64,000 nt of DNA from an uncultured Paludibaculum sp. (GCF_963665245.1 NZ_OY762267.1:992001-1056000), one strand, 5' to 3'; positions 17,775 to 26,341 are shown, counted from the stretch's first letter. The notes: a model not told the origin generated them from the sequence alone. Translations and numbers: made by a program.

Positions 17775-17936
17775 GTGGACAAAAAGCTGATAGCGAAGGT
17801 CATGAGCGAGATGGGCCGCAAGGGCGGCAAGATCGGCGGCAAGCGGTCACTTGAGACCATGACACCCGAACAGCGCTCGGAGCGCGCCAAGAAGGCCGTA
17901 GAGGCCCGAGAAGCAAAGCGCACACCAAAGGCCTGA
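17775..17936 (+). CDS. Small basic Gly/Lys-rich protein
   Basis: 53 residues from GTG 17775. It reads MGRKGGKIGGKRSLE, then MTPEQRSERAKKAVEARE, a strongly basic helical protein. Such short GRKGGKxGG proteins are common, uncharacterised accessory genes in soil bacteria. The charge pattern suggests DNA or RNA binding, but that is inference. It is the only plus-strand gene in this part of the island and sits directly behind the palindromic operator. Confidence 0.6.
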   Translation: MDKKLIAKVMSEMGRKGGKIGGKRSLETMTPEQRSERAKKAVEAREAKRTPKA

Positions 17937-18018
17937 ACCCAGGGCGGGAGAACACCCTCACAGTCGCAGGAACCAAGCCCCCGCGCGGGCACTTCGAATT
18001 CCATGTTCGCACTCTCCA

Positions 18019-18735
18019 TCACATGGAACCCTTACTTTTGTCGTCAGACCGATAGAGATCGTTCTCAACGATGTACTTCACCGTGGACGGAAACCACTTC
18101 CCACCTCGCTTCGACTTCGCCCCGCCCTCGTTCAGCCAGTCCGCAATCGACTGGAGAGTCTCGCCGGCAGCCCGGCGGGCCCGGATCTTCTGCGCCAGCT
18201 TCCACTCCCGCGCGTTCCGCTTCAGGTCATCCCCAACCCGGTCAAATCCGAATGGAGTTCGAGCATAGGCCTGCCCGTGGGCTTTCTTGTGCCCGAGAGC
18301 CGTCGTCGTGCGCTCGGAGATCAGATTCCGCTCCAATTCGGCGAAGGCCGCAATCATCGTCACGAAGAGCCGCCCCATGGCCGAAGCCGAGTTTAGTGAC
18401 TGCCCGCCCATGTCAACCAGGTGGAGCGCAACACCCGCGCGGTCCCACTCCCGAGTGGTACGGAGAGCATCCTCCGCATCCCTGAAGAGCCGATCCAACT
18501 TCAACGCGACGATATGACGCGCAGTCTTCTGCTGGAGCATCCGGAGGGCCCTGGCGCCGCCCGGCCGATCCGCAAGGGGCAAGGCCGCGGAGACCCCCTC
18601 CTCTCGAATCAGCTCCACCAGTTCAAGTCCCTGAAGCTGGCAGTACAGCCGGATTCGTTCCTCTTGGGCCCCAAGCGAGACGCCCAGACGGGCCTGTTCT
18701 TCGGTGCTGACTCGAACGTATCCGACTGCCTTCAT
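18019..18735 (-). CDS. Serine recombinase (resolvase/invertase family)
   Basis: About 238 residues. AVGYVRVSTEEQA holds the catalytic serine, LDRLFRDAEDAL and FAELERNLISERTT are the conserved resolvase core and E-helix start, and a short recombinase-like C-terminal region (PFGFDRVGDD..., ETLQSIADWLNEGG) binds DNA. It may act in plasmid/island resolution or as a second mobilisation enzyme. ATG 18735 or 18744 are both possible. An inverted repeat over its promoter region suggests repression. Confidence 0.85.
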   Translation of the reverse strand: MKAVGYVRVSTEEQARLGVSLGAQEERIRLYCQLQGLELVELIREEGVSAALPLADRPGGARALRMLQQKTARHIVALKLDRLFRDAEDALRTTREWDRAGVALHLVDMGGQSLNSASAMGRLFVTMIAAFAELERNLISERTTTALGHKKAHGQAYARTPFGFDRVGDDLKRNAREWKLAQKIRARRAAGETLQSIADWLNEGGAKSKRGGKWFPSTVKYIVENDLYRSDDKSKGSM

Positions 18736-18745
18736 GCTTCTCATT

Positions 18746-18771
18746 TTTACAAATCCGGTCCATTTTGTAAA
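18746..18771. promoter_or_regulatory. Inverted repeat upstream of the serine recombinase, probable operator
   Basis: TTTACAAA (18746-18753) and TTTGTAAA (18764-18771) form a perfect 8-bp inverted repeat with a 10-base spacer, directly upstream of the minus-strand recombinase start. The local sequence is AT-rich in an otherwise GC-rich region. Confidence 0.5.
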
Positions 18772-18868
18772 TGGAAATCGATCTACAACCCCTGTCAGAC
18801 GGGCGTTCCGTTCGATTCCAGGGGGCGAGGGGAAACGTAAGGAGCCCTCACCCCCGGGAAGGCTGATC

Positions 18869-19105
18869 CTACCCTTCGTTCATGACCCGTTCGATCTCGC
18901 GGGCGTAAGTCGCCTGTTCTTCCTTCGACATTCCCAGCTTGATGTTGTCGGTGTCGAATCCGCCGGCCGGCTCTCCCGGTTGCTGCTGGCGTACCTGCTG
19001 AGCCTGCGAAGCAAGCCCGCCCTGTTGAATAATGAGAGCGGCCTTCACATCCGCCGGCATGTCGCTGCGGATAATCGCCTCCAAAGTGGCTTTGTCCATC
19101 GCCAT
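18869..19105 (-). CDS. Small hypothetical phage-type protein
   Basis: About 78 residues from ATG 19105 (or 19099), after AGGG. DKATLEAIIRSDMPADVKAA is a helical start, followed by a Gln-rich stretch and a C-terminal helix EEQATYAREIERVMNEG. It is the last of the minus-strand structural-type cluster. No family recognised. Confidence 0.5.
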   Translation of the reverse strand: MAMDKATLEAIIRSDMPADVKAALIIQQGGLASQAQQVRQQQPGEPAGGFDTDNIKLGMSKEEQATYAREIERVMNEG

Positions 19106-19109
19106 ATCC

Positions 19110-19385
19110 CTACACGTCCTTCCTGCTTGAATGTTGAACAAACACGCCGCGGTTGGAGGATCTCTCTACAGCCGCCGCGATCTCGGCTCGCCGCTTGTCG
19201 CGGGCGTGATGCTTGATCACCTCGTCATCCGAGGCGAGCCGGTGTGTTCCATCGACAAGGTAGCGTGCCGCCGCCTTCTTGTCGCAGGAAACAACTACGC
19301 CGTTCTTCCGATCGGCAAGGAAGACGGGATCCGTGAGATCCGCTTCCATTTCTCGAATCGCCAGCCAATAGTTCTGCAGGTTCAT
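19110..19385 (-). CDS. Hypothetical protein
   Basis: 91 residues with a plausible small alpha/beta pattern (NLQNYWLAIREMEADLTDP, then VVVSCDKKAAARYLVDGTHR). It starts in an ATGA overlap with the stop of the upstream gene, so translation is coupled. Function unknown. Confidence 0.55.
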   Translation of the reverse strand: MNLQNYWLAIREMEADLTDPVFLADRKNGVVVSCDKKAAARYLVDGTHRLASDDEVIKHHARDKRRAEIAAAVERSSNRGVFVQHSSRKDV

Positions 19386-19936
19386 CGCGGCACCTGCTGT
19401 CGTGCGACCTGGACGGCGAATTCTTCCTGGGACAGCCTGGAGCGCATCGAGCTCGCCTCGGCTCCCGCCGCTTTGACCGCCTCTTTCAGATAAGTGGATC
19501 TCGGGCCCTCGATACCGACAGCGACATCGCCGCCCTCGATCGCCGCAAGCCCCCGGGCGACCTCCGCTTGAGCATCGATGTGCTCCTGAAGTAGCTCGCC
19601 GAACATGACCTCTCGGGACTCAGCCTCTTCCATCCGCTTCACAAAGAGATCGAATTTTGCTGCCGCCTCGTCTACCCGCAACGCCGCAACGACTCGCCTG
19701 TAGAGAACGACTTGCTCTCTCGCTTCGACGGTCTCCTGTAGGAGGTCGCGCCCTGGCTCGGCACCGTCAAGGAAGGCCTGTCGCGCCTTGTCTTCGGCCT
19801 CGGCGATGAGCTCAGCGCCCCGGGCCTCAGCGCGAAGCGCCGCGGCCTTTGCGAGTTCCACCCGTGAAAGTGATTTTTCTGAATCGGCGACCGCCTTGAC
19901 GGCCGCCTCGTGATCAATCGATACCTTTGCTTGCAT
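19382..19936 (-). CDS. Coiled-coil hypothetical protein
   Basis: 184 residues, almost wholly helical and rich in Ala, Glu and Arg (LRAEARGAELIAEAEDKARQ, EAREQVVLYRRVVAALRVDE). It lies between the tape-measure-like gene and smaller genes in a tightly packed operon. Phage tail chaperones or scaffold proteins often look like this, but no specific family is recognised. Confidence 0.6.
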   Translation of the reverse strand: MQAKVSIDHEAAVKAVADSEKSLSRVELAKAAALRAEARGAELIAEAEDKARQAFLDGAEPGRDLLQETVEAREQVVLYRRVVAALRVDEAAAKFDLFVKRMEEAESREVMFGELLQEHIDAQAEVARGLAAIEGGDVAVGIEGPRSTYLKEAVKAAGAEASSMRSRLSQEEFAVQVARQQVPR

Positions 19937-19953
19937 ATTTCTCCTTTTATTCC

Positions 19954-22581
19954 CTACCCTCTTGCGTACTGCGCGACGTCCGCGATCTCTGTCCGGAGCG
20001 GTCCGGAGGTCTGCAGTTCTTGCCTGATCGCCTCGCCAATCACGCCCTTTCGGTCAATGATGGACTGAGCGTCCAGGGCGTCGAAGTGCTGAACCACCGT
20101 GATGGACGAATAGGCCCGCGCCCGGCCTGCGTAGTTGTAGTCGACCGACATCCCAGAGGTGTCGATGGAATAGTCCATCGCCGGATTGTCGGTATAGCGA
20201 TTCGCCTTCAAGGTCTCGTTGACCCTGCTGTCGAACTTCTTCTTCGGATCACCCAGGAAAGCCGCCGCCAGGCCCGTCAGCATGGACGCTGCCAAGACGA
20301 AAGGCTGTTGAGGTCCTGGGATGAGGGCCAACCCGCCCAGTGCCGATCCTGCGGCCGTGAGGGCGCCCTGGCCACCACCTTGCCGAACTCCGCTGTAGAC
20401 ACCGAACCCGGCCGTCGCGATGCCGGCGGCATAGCCCAGGGTCTTCAAGGCGGTAGCGTTCTTGGCGTCTTTACTCGTGCCGGCCAGTGGCAGGCTCAGC
20501 GAATCACTCAGCGGGTTGAGTGTCCCAATGGGGCTCGACTCCAGACCCAACGGAAGAGTGAGCGAATCCGCGCCTCCCGCGGTCGACGGCATGCCAGGGA
20601 TGGAAGATCCGAGGGAAAGGTACCGGGAAAGATCGCCGATCCCTCCACCCACTCCACCCCCTCCAGTTGCCCCAAGAGCTACGCCCCGGGCAATCGTGGA
20701 AGTGAGTGCGCGGAGCGCGGTCGTGTTCGTTGTCGTGGCCAAGGTGTTGCTAGCCGTGGCCTCTTCCGCCGTTACCCGCTTCTCCAACACCGTGCCGGCC
20801 GTCAACCACTTCGGCAAACCAAACTTGTCTCCGACACCGCCCAGCATCGGGCTGAGCTTGTCGTAGAACTGCCCTGAGGTGTTGACGAAGAGTTGCTCAC
20901 CCAGGACGTTCGCCTGGCCGAGGGCCAAGTCTTTGAGTCCGCCACCGCCGCTGGCAGTGAGGGCCCGGAAGACGCCCCGCGAGGTTTCCTTGTAGGAGTC
21001 GAGTTGCTGTTTCCGGAGTTGGGCGATGCTCAACGTCCGGTCCATGGCAGCCTGGTCGAGTTCGGCTTCCAGTTGCCCTCGATCCCTGGTGATTGCGTAT
21101 TGCCGCATGGCGGAACTGACCCGCAGATCGGCCACCTGTCGGATCGCTTCGAGTTCTCCACCCGGGCCGGCCGTGAGTTGGACCATCCGCTCCTGGAAGC
21201 TAAGTTGACGCTGGGTTGCTGACAACACCCGCTCCCTCGCGCTTGCAAGGGTCTGGTCATTCACCGTTTGGTCAACGGCTACCGTGTTCGCCACCGTCGG
21301 AGTGTTCAACCCCACGAAGCCGAAGTACTCAGGGCCCGGCGCGGAGACCAACGGCACGTTCCGACTGGAGAGTTGCCGACCAATGGCGCCCTGCATTGCC
21401 CGTTGAACGTTGGCCTGCTGGCCGGCGCTCAGGGGGCCGTTAAGGGTCAACTCACGAAGGCGCTCTGTCACGCCCGAGATGAGCCGGGCGAGCGGGTCCA
21501 GGCCTTGCCGGTCGAGCTCGGAGACGTATCGGTCGAGTTGCTGGTTGCGAGTCTCGATCAGCTTCCCCATCCGCTTCGCTTCTTTGTCCGCCTCCTTTTG
21601 CTGGTCTGCGAGGTAGTTCGAGCGCACGGTCGCTGCGCGCTCCATGTCGGCAGTCGAGGGGGCGGCCGGCATCATCCTCCCAATGGCGGTAGTGATGTCT
21701 TTGGGGAGCTTCTTCGGATCCGACTGCCCACTTGCCCACATGTACGAATCGTGGAAATCGACCTTGCGCTGCCAACTCTCTCGCGCCGTCTGCTCGTCAC
21801 CAGTCAGGAGTAGGACTTGCGCCGCTGCAACCTCTCCAATCCGGCGCTTCAGAACCCCGAACTTTGTGGAGAGCCGGTCAATGGAATCATCGAAGCGCTG
21901 CGCGGCCCGGGCGCCATCCTCATCGAAGCCAACGCCCAGGTCCTTCAGGTCCTTCAGCGTGCCGCGAAGGTCATTCCGGAGGACGGGGAGCAACTCCAAT
22001 CCGCCTCTTCCGAGGAGATCGACCGCAAGGCGCGCCTGCTTCGCCGGGTCCTGGATCCGGCTAAAGGCATCGCCAATATCCGTCCAGAGCGCACTCGTCG
22101 ACCTCAAGCCGCCGAAGGAATTCTCAGCTTCCACATGCAGCTCTTTCAGGGCGGCCTTGGCCTTCAGTCCTTCGCGGCTCCCTTCTGAGAGCCCGTGGCT
22201 CAGGGTCCGCATTGCGGAGGTGAAGCCGGCAGAGCTGACGCCGGCATTCTCAGCGGCCTGGGAGTAGAGCCCGACCTCTTTGACCGTGAGTCCGGTACGG
22301 ATCGACATGTTACCCGCCGCCTCGGCAGCCGCGCCGGCATCTCGCGCGAAGCCGTACGCCGCCGACGCCGCGCCGACAAACGCGGAGCCGACTGCCAGTA
22401 GTCCGCCCCCCAATGTGGGCGCCAGGCGAGACAAAGAGCCGTAGTGCCCGATCGATTCGGCGACGGTCTGATTCCCCGCCTTCATTTGTTCGTTGACGCC
22501 GCGCATCTGCCGCTCGAGCGTCGTGAGTGCCTCTTTGTCGACTTCAAAGCGAAATCGAAGCACCATTTCGCGATCAGCCAT
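19954..22581 (-). CDS. Phage tail tape-measure-like protein
   Basis: 875 residues from ATG 22581, which has GGGAGG 5 bases upstream. The start VLRFRFEVDKEALTTLERQM and a long helical N-terminus with SRLAPTLGGGLLAVGSAFVG (hydrophobic segment) are typical of tape-measure proteins, which set tail length and enter the host membrane. The middle is Gln-rich coiled coil, and the C-terminus has Gly/Ala-rich hydrophobic stretches (GALTAAGSALGGLALIPG). No other tail, head or packaging genes are seen in this island. Identification is by pattern, not close similarity. Confidence 0.7.
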   Translation of the reverse strand: MADREMVLRFRFEVDKEALTTLERQMRGVNEQMKAGNQTVAESIGHYGSLSRLAPTLGGGLLAVGSAFVGAASAAYGFARDAGAAAEAAGNMSIRTGLTVKEVGLYSQAAENAGVSSAGFTSAMRTLSHGLSEGSREGLKAKAALKELHVEAENSFGGLRSTSALWTDIGDAFSRIQDPAKQARLAVDLLGRGGLELLPVLRNDLRGTLKDLKDLGVGFDEDGARAAQRFDDSIDRLSTKFGVLKRRIGEVAAAQVLLLTGDEQTARESWQRKVDFHDSYMWASGQSDPKKLPKDITTAIGRMMPAAPSTADMERAATVRSNYLADQQKEADKEAKRMGKLIETRNQQLDRYVSELDRQGLDPLARLISGVTERLRELTLNGPLSAGQQANVQRAMQGAIGRQLSSRNVPLVSAPGPEYFGFVGLNTPTVANTVAVDQTVNDQTLASARERVLSATQRQLSFQERMVQLTAGPGGELEAIRQVADLRVSSAMRQYAITRDRGQLEAELDQAAMDRTLSIAQLRKQQLDSYKETSRGVFRALTASGGGGLKDLALGQANVLGEQLFVNTSGQFYDKLSPMLGGVGDKFGLPKWLTAGTVLEKRVTAEEATASNTLATTTNTTALRALTSTIARGVALGATGGGGVGGGIGDLSRYLSLGSSIPGMPSTAGGADSLTLPLGLESSPIGTLNPLSDSLSLPLAGTSKDAKNATALKTLGYAAGIATAGFGVYSGVRQGGGQGALTAAGSALGGLALIPGPQQPFVLAASMLTGLAAAFLGDPKKKFDSRVNETLKANRYTDNPAMDYSIDTSGMSVDYNYAGRARAYSSITVVQHFDALDAQSIIDRKGVIGEAIRQELQTSGPLRTEIADVAQYARG

Positions 22582-23137
22582 GGAAACCTCCCCGGGGCAG
22601 AATGTCAGCCAGCGACTCGACACCGCGAGCCGCCAAGATCACCTTGAGGCGAGCCAACGCGGCGCTCTTCCACTTGGTGGCCGCCGGCGGCTGCACGCCG
22701 TATCGGGAAGCTATCTCATCCATCCGTAGCCCTTGAACAAAGTGCATCCGCAGCAACGCTTGATCCTTGGCCGGAAGCGCTTCCAAGGCGCTCTGCAGTG
22801 TGGTCCGCGCCTCTCGCTGAAGGGCACCATCCGCCGGCCCAGCGGCCCGCGACCGGAACGACGGGGAACGATCCTTCTCTGAGTTCGACATAGAATCGAT
22901 CGACTCGCCCATCTGCCGAACTTCCCGCCTGCGAAGGTCACAGGCAGCCCCACTGCAACGAAGATAAGAACATCCTGAACTCACAGATTTAGATCGGTGA
23001 CGGAGCTCGAGCAGAGCCAGACCCGCCTCTTGTATGGCGTCGTCTCTATCGAGCACGCCGCGGAGCCCGTATCGCAGGAACCTGCCAATAAAGGGACGTA
23101 ATTCCAAAGTTTCCAGAACTTCAGTCGACAGATTCAT
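22574..23137 (-). CDS. Sigma-70-like factor (region 2 and region 4)
   Basis: 187 residues from ATG 23137, preceded by GAGAGGAG. Region 2-like RDDAIQEAGLALLELRHRS is followed, after a linker, by region 4-like ALPAKDQALLRMHFVQGLRM and a recognition helix (EIASRYGVQPPAATKWKSAA). The stop overlaps the start of the tape-measure-like gene by 8 bases. By position it could direct transcription of the phage-like genes around it. Whether it binds core polymerase cannot be read from sequence. Confidence 0.75.
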   Translation of the reverse strand: MNLSTEVLETLELRPFIGRFLRYGLRGVLDRDDAIQEAGLALLELRHRSKSVSSGCSYLRCSGAACDLRRREVRQMGESIDSMSNSEKDRSPSFRSRAAGPADGALQREARTTLQSALEALPAKDQALLRMHFVQGLRMDEIASRYGVQPPAATKWKSAALARLKVILAARGVESLADILPRGGFHG

Positions 23138-23357
23138 CTGGCTCCTCTCTCTCACTGGACAAGTTGCGCTCATCCAGCCAGCGCCGCGCTTGATTACCCT
23201 CTAGCAGCCCTGGTCGATGTCCACCGCATATCAATACGAACGGTCCCGATTCCGGATAGTCGCCGTAGAAACTCACCGTCGGCTCGCCATCGGCAAACTC
23301 CCGGACCTGCTGTTCCAGTACGGCAAGGCGCTTCTTGAGGCTCTTAATGGAGCTCAT
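23121..23357 (-). CDS. Small hypothetical protein, N-terminal coiled coil
   Basis: 78 residues: a basic coiled-coil start (SIKSLKKRLAVLEQQVREF) and a short beta-like segment with VSFYGDYPESGPFVLICG. It starts in an ATGA overlap with the upstream gene's stop and ends inside the start of the sigma-like gene. No family recognised. Confidence 0.55.
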   Translation of the reverse strand: MSSIKSLKKRLAVLEQQVREFADGEPTVSFYGDYPESGPFVLICGGHRPGLLEGNQARRWLDERNLSSEREEPDESVD

Positions 23358-23863
23358 CGCCCGCCCTCCATCAACTTGGCCAGCTGATCGCTCAACTCAG
23401 CGATCCTCACCTCGAGCTCAGTCGATTCCACGGTCCGCCGCATGACTTCGAGCGCACCAACCAGTTGACTCACTTCGTCGGGCGCGAGTAAGCCCTCCCC
23501 CACTGCCCTTACGATCGCGTCCATGACTTTCCCTACGTCTGCCAAGCTCCGCACTGGAACAAGGCCGGGGATGCTTACAGGTCTCGGGCGGGCCGCCGGG
23601 AGAGCCTTATCGATCAGGAATCTCAGCATGCCCTCATGGCCATCGTTGGCCATCTTCACGGCGCGTTTCACGAGGTCCGCGGCTTCTGTTTCCAACATCG
23701 TCGCCGCGATCATCGTCGCCAGGTTCTTCCTGCCGCGAGGGCGCCCAGAAGGGTTTCCGCTCTTGCCCTTAGGGAACGGCTTTCCCTTGGGTCGAGGACG
23801 CTGCTTCCCCGCTGTTTTAACAGCGACATCAGCGGGCGCCAGAGTTGGTGTCTTCGGCCTCAT
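23354..23863 (-). CDS. DUF5681-like phage protein
   Basis: About 169 residues. The segment KPFPKGKSGNPSGRPRGRKN is the signature of the DUF5681 family, often found beside phage terminase genes, and LETEAADLVKRAVKMANDG with the following helix pair completes the usual N-terminal domain. In this island no terminase follows. ATG 23863 is preferred since the frame beyond it overlaps the upstream gene. Confidence 0.7.
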   Translation of the reverse strand: MRPKTPTLAPADVAVKTAGKQRPRPKGKPFPKGKSGNPSGRPRGRKNLATMIAATMLETEAADLVKRAVKMANDGHEGMLRFLIDKALPAARPRPVSIPGLVPVRSLADVGKVMDAIVRAVGEGLLAPDEVSQLVGALEVMRRTVESTELEVRIAELSDQLAKLMEGGR

Positions 23864-23867
23864 GGAG

Positions 23868-24140
23868 TCAGTAGGCGACCTCGGCTTCGCAACCCTCATT
23901 ACCGAAGACACTCACGGCATCGACGGGCAGCAGTGCCCCATTTGCCAGCCTGACACTGACGCTCTGGCCGGTCGTCACGATCTGCCGGGCCCGAGGCTCG
24001 GATTCGCCGGGAACCTGGACGGAAACGTAGAGGATCCCTTTGACGGCGCGCACCTCCACGGACTGGACCAGGCGCTTGTCACGAATACGACTACTCTTCG
24101 GTTCCTCAAAAGTGAGATTGACTGTCGTGCGTTTTTTCAT
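23868..24140 (-). CDS. Hypothetical protein
   Basis: 90 residues, predominantly beta-strand pattern (VQSVEVRAVKGILYVSVQVP, VSVRLANGALLPVDAVSVFG), starting MKKRTTVNLTFEEP. It lies in the tightly packed minus-strand operon. Possibly a small minor structural protein; function unknown. Confidence 0.55.
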   Translation of the reverse strand: MKKRTTVNLTFEEPKSSRIRDKRLVQSVEVRAVKGILYVSVQVPGESEPRARQIVTTGQSVSVRLANGALLPVDAVSVFGNEGCEAEVAY

Positions 24141-24176
24141 GTTGGTGCCTACCTGTGTAACGTGCCTTTTGCTACG

Positions 24177-24500
24177 TCACTTTCCGGAAATTTTTTCGGC
24201 CGCGAAAACAGTCACCTCGGCAATCGCCCCTCGTCTGCCAATGAGGACAAGATCGGTGAGTCGAATCTGATCTTCGTCCGAACTGAACGAGACAGTCGTT
24301 TCCCGGAGCCATGCGGGCTGCAGAGCCAGGCTGGCCAACAGCAGATAGCTGCCGTCTCGCTCGGCTCGCCAGATGTCGACAGCGCCGCGGGCCAGGCCGA
24401 TCTCGATGCGCTCGGCAGTCTCGCCGGCCGCCGCGGGGAACTTCAAGGGTTGATTGGAAAGCTGGAACTTTAAGCAAGTTTTGAAAGGTGTTGGGATCAT
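24177..24500 (-). CDS. Hypothetical protein
   Basis: 107 residues of mixed alpha/beta pattern (IEIGLARGAVDIWRAERDGS, then LVLIGRRGAIAEVTVFAAEK). AGGAGAT lies 5 bases upstream of the ATG, which also overlaps the preceding stop (ATGA). No known family is recognised. Confidence 0.55.
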   Translation of the reverse strand: MIPTPFKTCLKFQLSNQPLKFPAAAGETAERIEIGLARGAVDIWRAERDGSYLLLASLALQPAWLRETTVSFSSDEDQIRLTDLVLIGRRGAIAEVTVFAAEKISGK

Positions 24501-24748
24501 TGGATATCTCCTACTCGAGCTGGAACTTCGGGTTGCGGCTGGAAGGCTTCATCGATCGGCATGCTCGCCAGGGTTAGGCCGAGCGATTTCCACAGGACCA
24601 ATCCAGCCGATCGCGTCATGACCGCAGTGAACATCACGTTCAGCTGGCCAATGGAGAGGTCGCCGGGTAGTTGGCTGAATACCTCGACGATCTCCGTGCT
24701 GTTCGGCAGCATCAAGAACGGTCTGGCGCTATTCTCGTCAGTCATCAT
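24497..24748 (-). CDS. Hypothetical protein
   Basis: 83 residues from ATG 24748 (or the adjacent ATG 24745), directly after GAAGGAGG at the end of the upstream gene. LNVMFTAVMTRSAGLVLWKS and VEVFSQLPGDLSIGQ suggest a small helical protein. A much longer frame extends upstream but overlaps the real neighbour completely. Function unknown. Confidence 0.55.
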   Translation of the reverse strand: MMTDENSARPFLMLPNSTEIVEVFSQLPGDLSIGQLNVMFTAVMTRSAGLVLWKSLGLTLASMPIDEAFQPQPEVPARVGDIQ

Positions 24749-25476
24749 GCCTCCTTCGGCGGCGTGGTCCACTTCTCCACCAGGTGCACCACCAGGCCGT
24801 AGCTCGTCGCGCCCTCGAATGCCCCTTTTTTGGCGCGCGAGCGAATCAGTGCCCCGAGTTGGCGCCACGGCGTGCCGTTCGCCGCCCGAGCCACCCGCAA
24901 CACGTCGGCGCGACTCGGGGCGCGATCCGGCCGACCAGAGGCCCGCACGCATTCGGACATCACCTGCCTCAGTAGGTCGGTCATCTCTACGAGGTCGGCC
25001 TCGGAGTAGGCACACGCGGCAGCACGCGGCGGGTCCACCGGGGCGGGGTCCGGCGCGACTGCGTGTGGCGGTGCCTGGGCCTCCACGTCTGGCGCTGGTG
25101 CGGGCGGATCGCCCTGCCTTTCCGCCGGATGGAGCTTCGGGGGTCGACCTCCTCTTCTGCCGTCGGCGACCTGTTGGGCCATCCGGCCGAGGCTAATGGC
25201 TCGATCATGCTGGGCGTCCGGGGTCGTGATGGTCCCAGGCTCCTCCCCCTCAACGAACCGCTCTGAGACGCGGGCCCACACGGACGGCCACCGTTTCGCG
25301 CTGAGGCGCGTGATCGCGCACATCAGCGCGGTGTCTTTTTTGACCGGCCCGTACAAAAAACAGTACCAGTCGAGCCGGGTCCACGCCGTGAACTCCTCTG
25401 CGGTGTCCGTCGCGTACATCCCATACATCCGGGAGGTTTCGTGGCGCCGCCACGTCAGACTGTGCTCGTCGGCCAA
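24745..25476 (-). CDS. Putative replication/regulatory protein (weakly DUF1376-like N-terminus)
   Basis: 243 residues from TTG 25476, with AGAGGG 8 bases upstream. The N-terminal FTAWTRLDWYCFLYG and LMCAITRLSAKRWPSVWARV segments weakly resemble DUF1376-type phage replication proteins. A Pro/Ala-rich linker (about 125-155) leads to a helical C-terminal domain (YSEADLVEMTDLLRQVMSEC). It follows the AlpA-like gene at the head of the operon, where replication or regulatory genes usually sit. The assignment is tentative. Confidence 0.5.
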   Translation of the reverse strand: MADEHSLTWRRHETSRMYGMYATDTAEEFTAWTRLDWYCFLYGPVKKDTALMCAITRLSAKRWPSVWARVSERFVEGEEPGTITTPDAQHDRAISLGRMAQQVADGRRGGRPPKLHPAERQGDPPAPAPDVEAQAPPHAVAPDPAPVDPPRAAACAYSEADLVEMTDLLRQVMSECVRASGRPDRAPSRADVLRVARAANGTPWRQLGALIRSRAKKGAFEGATSYGLVVHLVEKWTTPPKEA

Positions 25477-25677
25477 CTACGATGCCCTCTGGGACAGCCA
25501 CTCGTCGACCCACTGAGCTGGGTACCGGACAGACTTCGCGCCCAGCTTCACGAAGCGCGGTCCCTGCCGCAGCATCCTCAGCCGCGCCAAATGCGCCACA
25601 CTAATTTTTAGGCGGTCGGCTAACTCTGCTGCTGTGAGTAACTCGCTACTGTCTGGGGTCACTACGTGCTGCATCAT
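25477..25677 (-). CDS. AlpA/excisionase-like helix-turn-helix protein
   Basis: 66 residues from ATG 25677 (upstream starts to 25701 are possible). LLTAAELADRLKISVAHLAR is the helix-turn-helix; RMLRQGPRFVKLGAKSVRYP and VDEWLSQ form the wing, as in MerR-like excisionases and AlpA regulators. It begins the minus-strand operon next to the right end of the island, suiting a directionality factor or an operon regulator. Confidence 0.7.
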   Translation of the reverse strand: MMQHVVTPDSSELLTAAELADRLKISVAHLARLRMLRQGPRFVKLGAKSVRYPAQWVDEWLSQRAS

Positions 25678-26134
25678 GTAGCTATTGTGCGAGCGTCTCA
25701 CCGCTGTCGCAATAGGTAATTTTCGATAGCTAACCCATTGATAGATAAATGTTTATTGACAAATCAAATAGCCTATCAAACATTGCCCACAGGGCAACTT
25801 ATTGAAAATACATACGACATAGCATTGATAGATTTTCACTACTAATCCAACGATGCAAATCAATCAGTACGCATATTGCAATCGAAAGATAGTGCAGTGG
25901 CGTCCTTGGTGTTTCCTCATCCGCCCCACCAACCGCCCCCTCCGTTCTGCGGAGGGGGTAGGGGGAGGTGATTCTTACTATTTTCTGATTTAGTTTCGTG
26001 TTACAAGGATGTTGAAAGGGTAGGCTAAAGGGTCCTTGCAAAAGGGTGCCTTTCTGGATTCCGCCAAATGCCGCGCCTGCTGACCGCGTTCCCATAGCGC
26101 CGACCCGGCAGCGAGCGGATCCGCCAGAGTGGCT
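25678..26134. other. AT-rich non-coding region with repeats and a hairpin
   Basis: No convincing gene is seen. TTGATAGA occurs at 25738-25745 and 25825-25832, and CTATCAA at 25773-25779, a cluster that could bind the adjacent AlpA-like protein or an integrase. CCCCCTCCG (25936-25944) pairs with CGGAGGGGG (25950-25958) in a strong 9-bp hairpin. Base composition drops well below the neighbouring coding DNA. Confidence 0.5.
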
Positions 26135-26158
26135 CCACTTGGGTCAATTCTTGCCCAA
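26135..26158. repeat. 24-base direct repeat near right end of island
   Basis: Second copy of the repeat at 11077-11100 (CCACTTGGGTCA...TTGCCCAA), 184 bases inside the right att repeat. See the left copy for interpretation. Confidence 0.6.
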
Positions 26159-26279
26159 TGCATTTCAATCCACTGCTAAATCTTGCACTCAACTGCAATC
26201 TTGACCGAAATACAATGGATTCAGCGAAGTGGATGCAAGCCCGGACACATCAAGTGTATTTTCAATCAGATACAAGAAA

Positions 26280-26320
26280 GCGCCGAAGCCGGCCGGAGAG
26301 ATTCCGGCAAACTTCGGCGC
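26280..26320. terminator. Stem-loop just inside the right att site
   Basis: GCGCCGAAG (26280-26288) pairs with CTTCGGCGC (26312-26320), and the loop holds a further CCGG/CCGG pairing. AAATAAA follows on the plus strand and CTTTCTTGTATCT on the minus strand. It could insulate the island from the flanking element. Confidence 0.45.
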
Positions 26321-26341
26321 AAATAAACGGTCATTGTCCAA

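Noticed and set aside
25799..26095. 98-codon minus-strand frame in the AT-rich region
   Set aside because: It crosses the strong hairpin at 25936-25958, has no ribosome-binding site, and its composition is not protein-like.
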